Part shown: positions 32,103 to 32,965 of the stretch, one piece after another
Layout of the letters: each line of letters opens with the position of its first letter
How positions within the stretch are numbered: the first letter of the stretch is position 1
Notes under the pieces: generated by a model
Database searches by the model: none
What the model saw: the letters and a program-made list of their open reading frames with translations, nothing else
What the model was told of the DNA's origin: nothing
Made by a program: the position numbers and the translations under genes
NCBI GenBank assembly: GCA_018266615.1
Contig: JAFEAB010000023.1
Span: forward strand, 1-32,965
Length of the DNA: 32,965 nt
Source of the DNA: Bacteroidota bacterium
GTDB lineage: Bacteria; Bacteroidota; Bacteroidia; Chitinophagales; Chitinophagaceae
Direction of reading: 5' to 3'

Positions 32103-32582
32103 CTAATTTTTTGCTGCCGGATTTCCTTCTAATTCTTCCGGAATAAAATTGAATATTTTCTGCAATTGCAGGGACCCGCTTTCCGGAGAATTAACAAATT
32201 GCAACTTCCATAGAATATATTGATTCCCGTGTGGGATACGGGGGTATATTTTTTTACAAACCCTGAGCGCCAGCTCTTCGGCCAGGTTATTATCGGCGGG
32301 TAATACCTTACTGTTGAAAATGCGGAGGTATAATATTTCTCCCAACACCGGGCCATCCTTTTTCTTTGTTTCCTCATTAAAAATATCCAAACTATCGGAG
32401 GCGGTAAGCGGGGAAACCAGGTTATTGAGCTCAATTTTTTGCCGTTCGGTTATTACGGAAACCCTTTTTCGTTGAGTAAGGGTACAGGCCGCCAAAAGTA
32501 CCAGCCATAACAAAGCACCCTTTTTTGCAAAGGAAGGGCAGGGGCCTTCAGGACTAAAAAATTGTAATGGACTAATAGTCAT
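32103..32582 (-). CDS. Small predicted lipoprotein of unknown function
   Basis: 159 aa if started at ATG 32582. About 20 polar residues (MTISPLQFFSPEGPCPSFAKKG) come before the hydrophobic segment ALLWLVLLAAC, whose Cys33 sits in a good lipobox. The n-region is long for a lipoprotein, so the true start may be a rare codon further in, but no ATG is available. The mature part has mixed alpha/beta character with LGEILYLRIFNSKVLPADNN, then CKKIYPRIPHGNQYILWKLQF; no known motif. It converges on the 31704 gene across 120 nt that hold a weak 5-bp hairpin (32067-32079). Confidence 0.6.
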   Translation of the reverse strand: MTISPLQFFSPEGPCPSFAKKGALLWLVLLAACTLTQRKRVSVITERQKIELNNLVSPLTASDSLDIFNEETKKKDGPVLGEILYLRIFNSKVLPADNNLAEELALRVCKKIYPRIPHGNQYILWKLQFVNSPESGSLQLQKIFNFIPEELEGNPAAKN

Positions 32583-32965
32583 TTTTAAAATTTACATCCG
32601 GTACGATTCTCTCCGCAATGCAGGTAATGAAGATAAAGCATTTACGAAGGCACTAAAGGGCCCGAGTATTCCTGAATACGGGTAACCGGATACGAAAGGT
32701 TTAAAAATTCCTGCTTTTAACCATTCTTTCCCCTGTAGCCGCCGGGGATTAAACCCCGGTCAATAGGCAGGCGATAAATTTGTCCCTATTCAAAACCCCG
32801 AAATAACCCATTTAATTTAAAGAAAAAACACCGGTGATGTTTGTTGAATTTCCTTTTTCTGTAATATTGTGAAGGCAAATGCAGGTTATTTTGGCTCTTA
32901 TCCGTATGGCTTTTCTTCTGCATTTTGCATCTTTTTTAAATCCTTTCCATTCCTGTAATTAACCT
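32583..32965. other. Region without a recognisable gene, two hairpins
   Basis: 383 nt to the window end. It holds an interrupted hairpin (GTATTC/GAATAC with flanking CCC/GGG, about 32660-32682) and a perfect 6-bp G:C palindrome CCGGGG-ATTAAA-CCCCGG (32742-32759), neither followed by a T-run. A 28-codon open frame at 32879 is not convincing. The sequence just before the window end could be the leader of a gene outside it. Confidence 0.5.

Noticed and set aside
32879..32962. 28-codon open frame near the window end
   Set aside because: Too short, with no conserved feature; could only be judged with sequence beyond the window.
1..32965. tRNA, rRNA, CRISPR, insertion sequence, prophage or att sites
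   Set aside because: No cloverleaf-like gene, direct-repeat array, transposase or integrase was found in any intergenic gap.

Overview
The window comes from a Bacteroidota chromosome, most likely a Chitinophagaceae-type member. The evidence is a choice-of-anchor L protein with a type IX secretion (T9SS type B) C-terminal domain, short SC/GC-lipobox lipoproteins, futalosine-pathway menaquinone genes, a Bacteroidota-style CcmB-CcmC-CcmD set, a stand-alone HsdR_N-type protein, and repeated TAnnTTTG promoter boxes instead of Shine-Dalgarno sequences. No tRNA, rRNA, CRISPR array, insertion sequence or prophage gene was seen. The content is mostly core metabolism, with one AT-rich accessory patch.

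Layout. Bases 1-2150 (+) hold the 3' part of a subtilisin-like protease, a PD-(D/E)XK protein of HsdR_N type, and a small lipoprotein whose end looks frameshifted. Bases 2146-4190 (-) hold two translationally coupled, AT-rich genes for exported proteins of unknown function; the first has a run of 12 C in its signal-peptide codons. Bases 4347-7500 (-) hold ccmB, ccmC, a ccmD-like gene and gdhA, ending in a strong terminator. tdk (-) and a conserved hypothetical (+) diverge around 8250, with a perfect 14-bp palindrome inside the tdk promoter; the hypothetical overlaps waaA tail to tail.

Bases 10370-17716 (+) form a compact seven-gene sugar-nucleotide operon: a WbpE-like aminotransferase, UDP-glucose dehydrogenase, UDP-glucuronate decarboxylase, a UDP-HexNAc dehydrogenase, a UDP-HexNAc(A) epimerase, rfbC and rfbD. 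It can supply UDP-GlcA, UDP-Xyl, UDP-GlcNAcA/GalNAcA and the last steps to dTDP-L-rhamnose for surface polysaccharide or LPS. It contains no glycosyltransferase, polymerase or transporter; waaA next door is the only transferase.

Bases 17744-24821 carry an NYN/LOTUS-type protein and efp (-), then a thioredoxin-fold protein, mdh, a large T9SS-exported protein and a lipoprotein (+). Bases 24848-26797 (-) carry a PTPS-family gene, folE and fabD. mqnB and mqnD (+) overlap and provide two futalosine-pathway steps. They face a class IV aminotransferase, preceded by an orphan NarL-type response regulator (-). mnmE and a small lipoprotein (+) and one more lipoprotein (-) close the window, followed by about 380 bases without a recognisable gene.

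The most interesting signals are regulatory or structural. They are the possible phase-variable poly-C tract; many TAnnTTTG boxes ending only 3-6 nt before the ATG, which predicts leaderless mRNAs; the palindrome in the tdk promoter; a noncanonical EF-P loop; a CcmC with an altered WWD segment; and a subtilase with Thr at the oxyanion-hole position. No complete new multi-gene system could be demonstrated.
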